Below, in pieces: positions 5,622 through 6,071 of a DNA stretch of 6,071 nt. Made by a program: the position numbers and the translations under genes. How positions within the stretch are numbered: position 1 is the first letter of the stretch; each line of letters begins with the position of its first letter. A model generated the notes under the pieces. That model was not told the origin of the DNA and did no database searches. It saw only the letters and a list, made by a program, of their open reading frames with translations. Source of the DNA: an uncultured Collinsella sp. (lineage in GTDB: Bacteria; Actinomycetota; Coriobacteriia; Coriobacteriales; Coriobacteriaceae); the NCBI GenBank assembly GCA_902489225.1, contig CABTZA010000109.1:1-6071 (forward strand). The letters are read 5' to 3'.

Positions 5622-5659
5622 AAAAACCACCACAAAGGTGTCCCCTTTGTGGTGGTTTT
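5622..5659. terminator. Bidirectional terminator formed by palindromic repeat copy 3
   Basis: Arms AAAACCACCACAAAGG (5623-5638) and CCTTTGTGGTGGTTTT (5644-5659) pair over 16 bp around TGTCC. A-run and T-run flanks mean the RNA ends in U's on either strand. It lies 4 nt after the regulator stop (5616-5618) and 6 nt from the stop of the converging minus-strand gene (5666), the ideal place for a shared terminator. The loop equals that of copy 2 less four bases, so this is the same dispersed family in the copy 2 orientation. Confidence 0.85.
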
Positions 5660-5665
5660 GGTCGG

Positions 5666-6034
5666 TTAGCCTTCGAGCTGTGCCAGCTTGTAGCGGTAGG
5701 CTGCGGCGATGACGTCCTTGCAGCCCTCGCGGCCCAGCTTGGCGCGGTTGACGACGATGTCCTTTCCGCTCGTCATCTTCCACTTGCCGGCGCTGTAGCG
5801 CTTGTAGAACGCCTCGCGCGCCTTCTGCTGCTGCTTGACCAGCTTGGCGCCCTTCTTTTTGTTAAGGCCGCGCTTCTTGCGCACGATCTCGACGCGATCC
5901 TCAAAGGGAGCGGTCACCAGCACGGCAATGTGGTTGGGGTTGTTGCGCAGCAGATAATCGGACAGATGGCCTTCGATAATGCACATCTCGGTCTGGCCCA
6001 GATCCAAAATCACTTGGCTCATCTTTTGGGACAA
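5666..6034 (-). CDS. C-terminal part of a CMP-kinase-like P-loop kinase, 5' end missing
   Basis: At most 122 residues from TTG (6032-6034), or 118 from ATG (6020-6022); neither has a convincing ribosome site. The sequence fits the second half of the cytidylate-kinase-like family (Pfam type 'Cytidylate_kin2'): a strand MCIIEGH where relatives often have VIVGR, SDYLLR, a hydrophobic strand HIAVLVTAP followed by FEDRVEIVRKKRG, a Lys/Gln-rich lid-like helix (KKKGAKLVKQQQKAREAFYKRY), then DIVVNRAKLGREGCKDVI near the end. The N-terminal Walker A (G-x-G-G region) is absent. Family resemblance (FPDKLSQKMSQ) continues upstream of the first start but meets a TAA at 6047-6049, with high-GC3 codons (TGRVVVR) in the same frame beyond it to the window edge. 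So it is probably the tail of a gene interrupted by a stop. Without the P-loop it should not act as a kinase. Confidence 0.65.
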   Translation of the reverse strand: MSQKMSQVILDLGQTEMCIIEGHLSDYLLRNNPNHIAVLVTAPFEDRVEIVRKKRGLNKKKGAKLVKQQQKAREAFYKRYSAGKWKMTSGKDIVVNRAKLGREGCKDVIAAAYRYKLAQLEG

Positions 6035-6071
6035 CTTGTCCGGGAATTAGCGCACGACGACGCGGCCGGTC

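Noticed and set aside
4701..5783. Long minus-strand open frame (360 codons) opposite the regulator gene
   Set aside because: Its translation is Arg/Gly/His/Asp-rich without domains, while the plus strand encodes a clear 12-TM protein with a LuxR-type HTH; it is a shadow of high-GC coding sequence.

Overview
The window looks like a piece of a high-GC Actinomycetota genome, most likely a gut Coriobacteriia member close to Collinsella. This is inferred from three things: LPXTG-like surface proteins whose sorting signals read L(V/A)ATGDN, a 12-TM membrane protein ending in a LuxR-type helix-turn-helix (a family expanded in Coriobacteriia), and high GC at third codon positions. No rRNA or tRNA gene, CRISPR array, transposase gene or phage gene was recognised.

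Layout. 1-312 has no gene. It holds a short mobile-type palindrome and a strikingly regular array of three 81-bp units, each a 16-bp inverted repeat around a 25-bp variable centre. 313-2237 (minus) is one surface-protein gene broken by a one-base frameshift near 1600: the 5' piece carries the signal peptide and an Ala/Pro-rich linker, the 3' piece carries two Ig-like modules and the cell-wall anchor. 2238-2442 is an intergenic stretch with a second palindrome copy in the leader of the broken gene, an 11-bp perfect inverted repeat, and a strong terminator for the next gene. 2443-3999 (minus) is an intact 518-residue surface protein, probably a right-handed beta-helix with a wall anchor. 4000-4214 is a divergent control region. 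4215-5618 (plus) is the membrane-bound LuxR-type regulator. A third palindrome copy at 5623-5659 sits between it and the converging remnant of a CMP-kinase-like gene (minus, from 5666), whose frame has a stop at 6047-6049 just upstream.

How it fits together. The two surface proteins are paralogues that share leader/ribosome site, signal peptide and anchor but have unrelated middles. The LuxR-type gene is divergent from the intact paralogue, and membrane LuxR-type proteins in Coriobacteriia are known to control neighbouring genes, so it is a candidate regulator of that surface protein (inference). The most unusual sequence is the 1-276 array, where paired changes between units preserve base pairing. 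Next come the three-copy palindrome family and the apparent decay of two genes.
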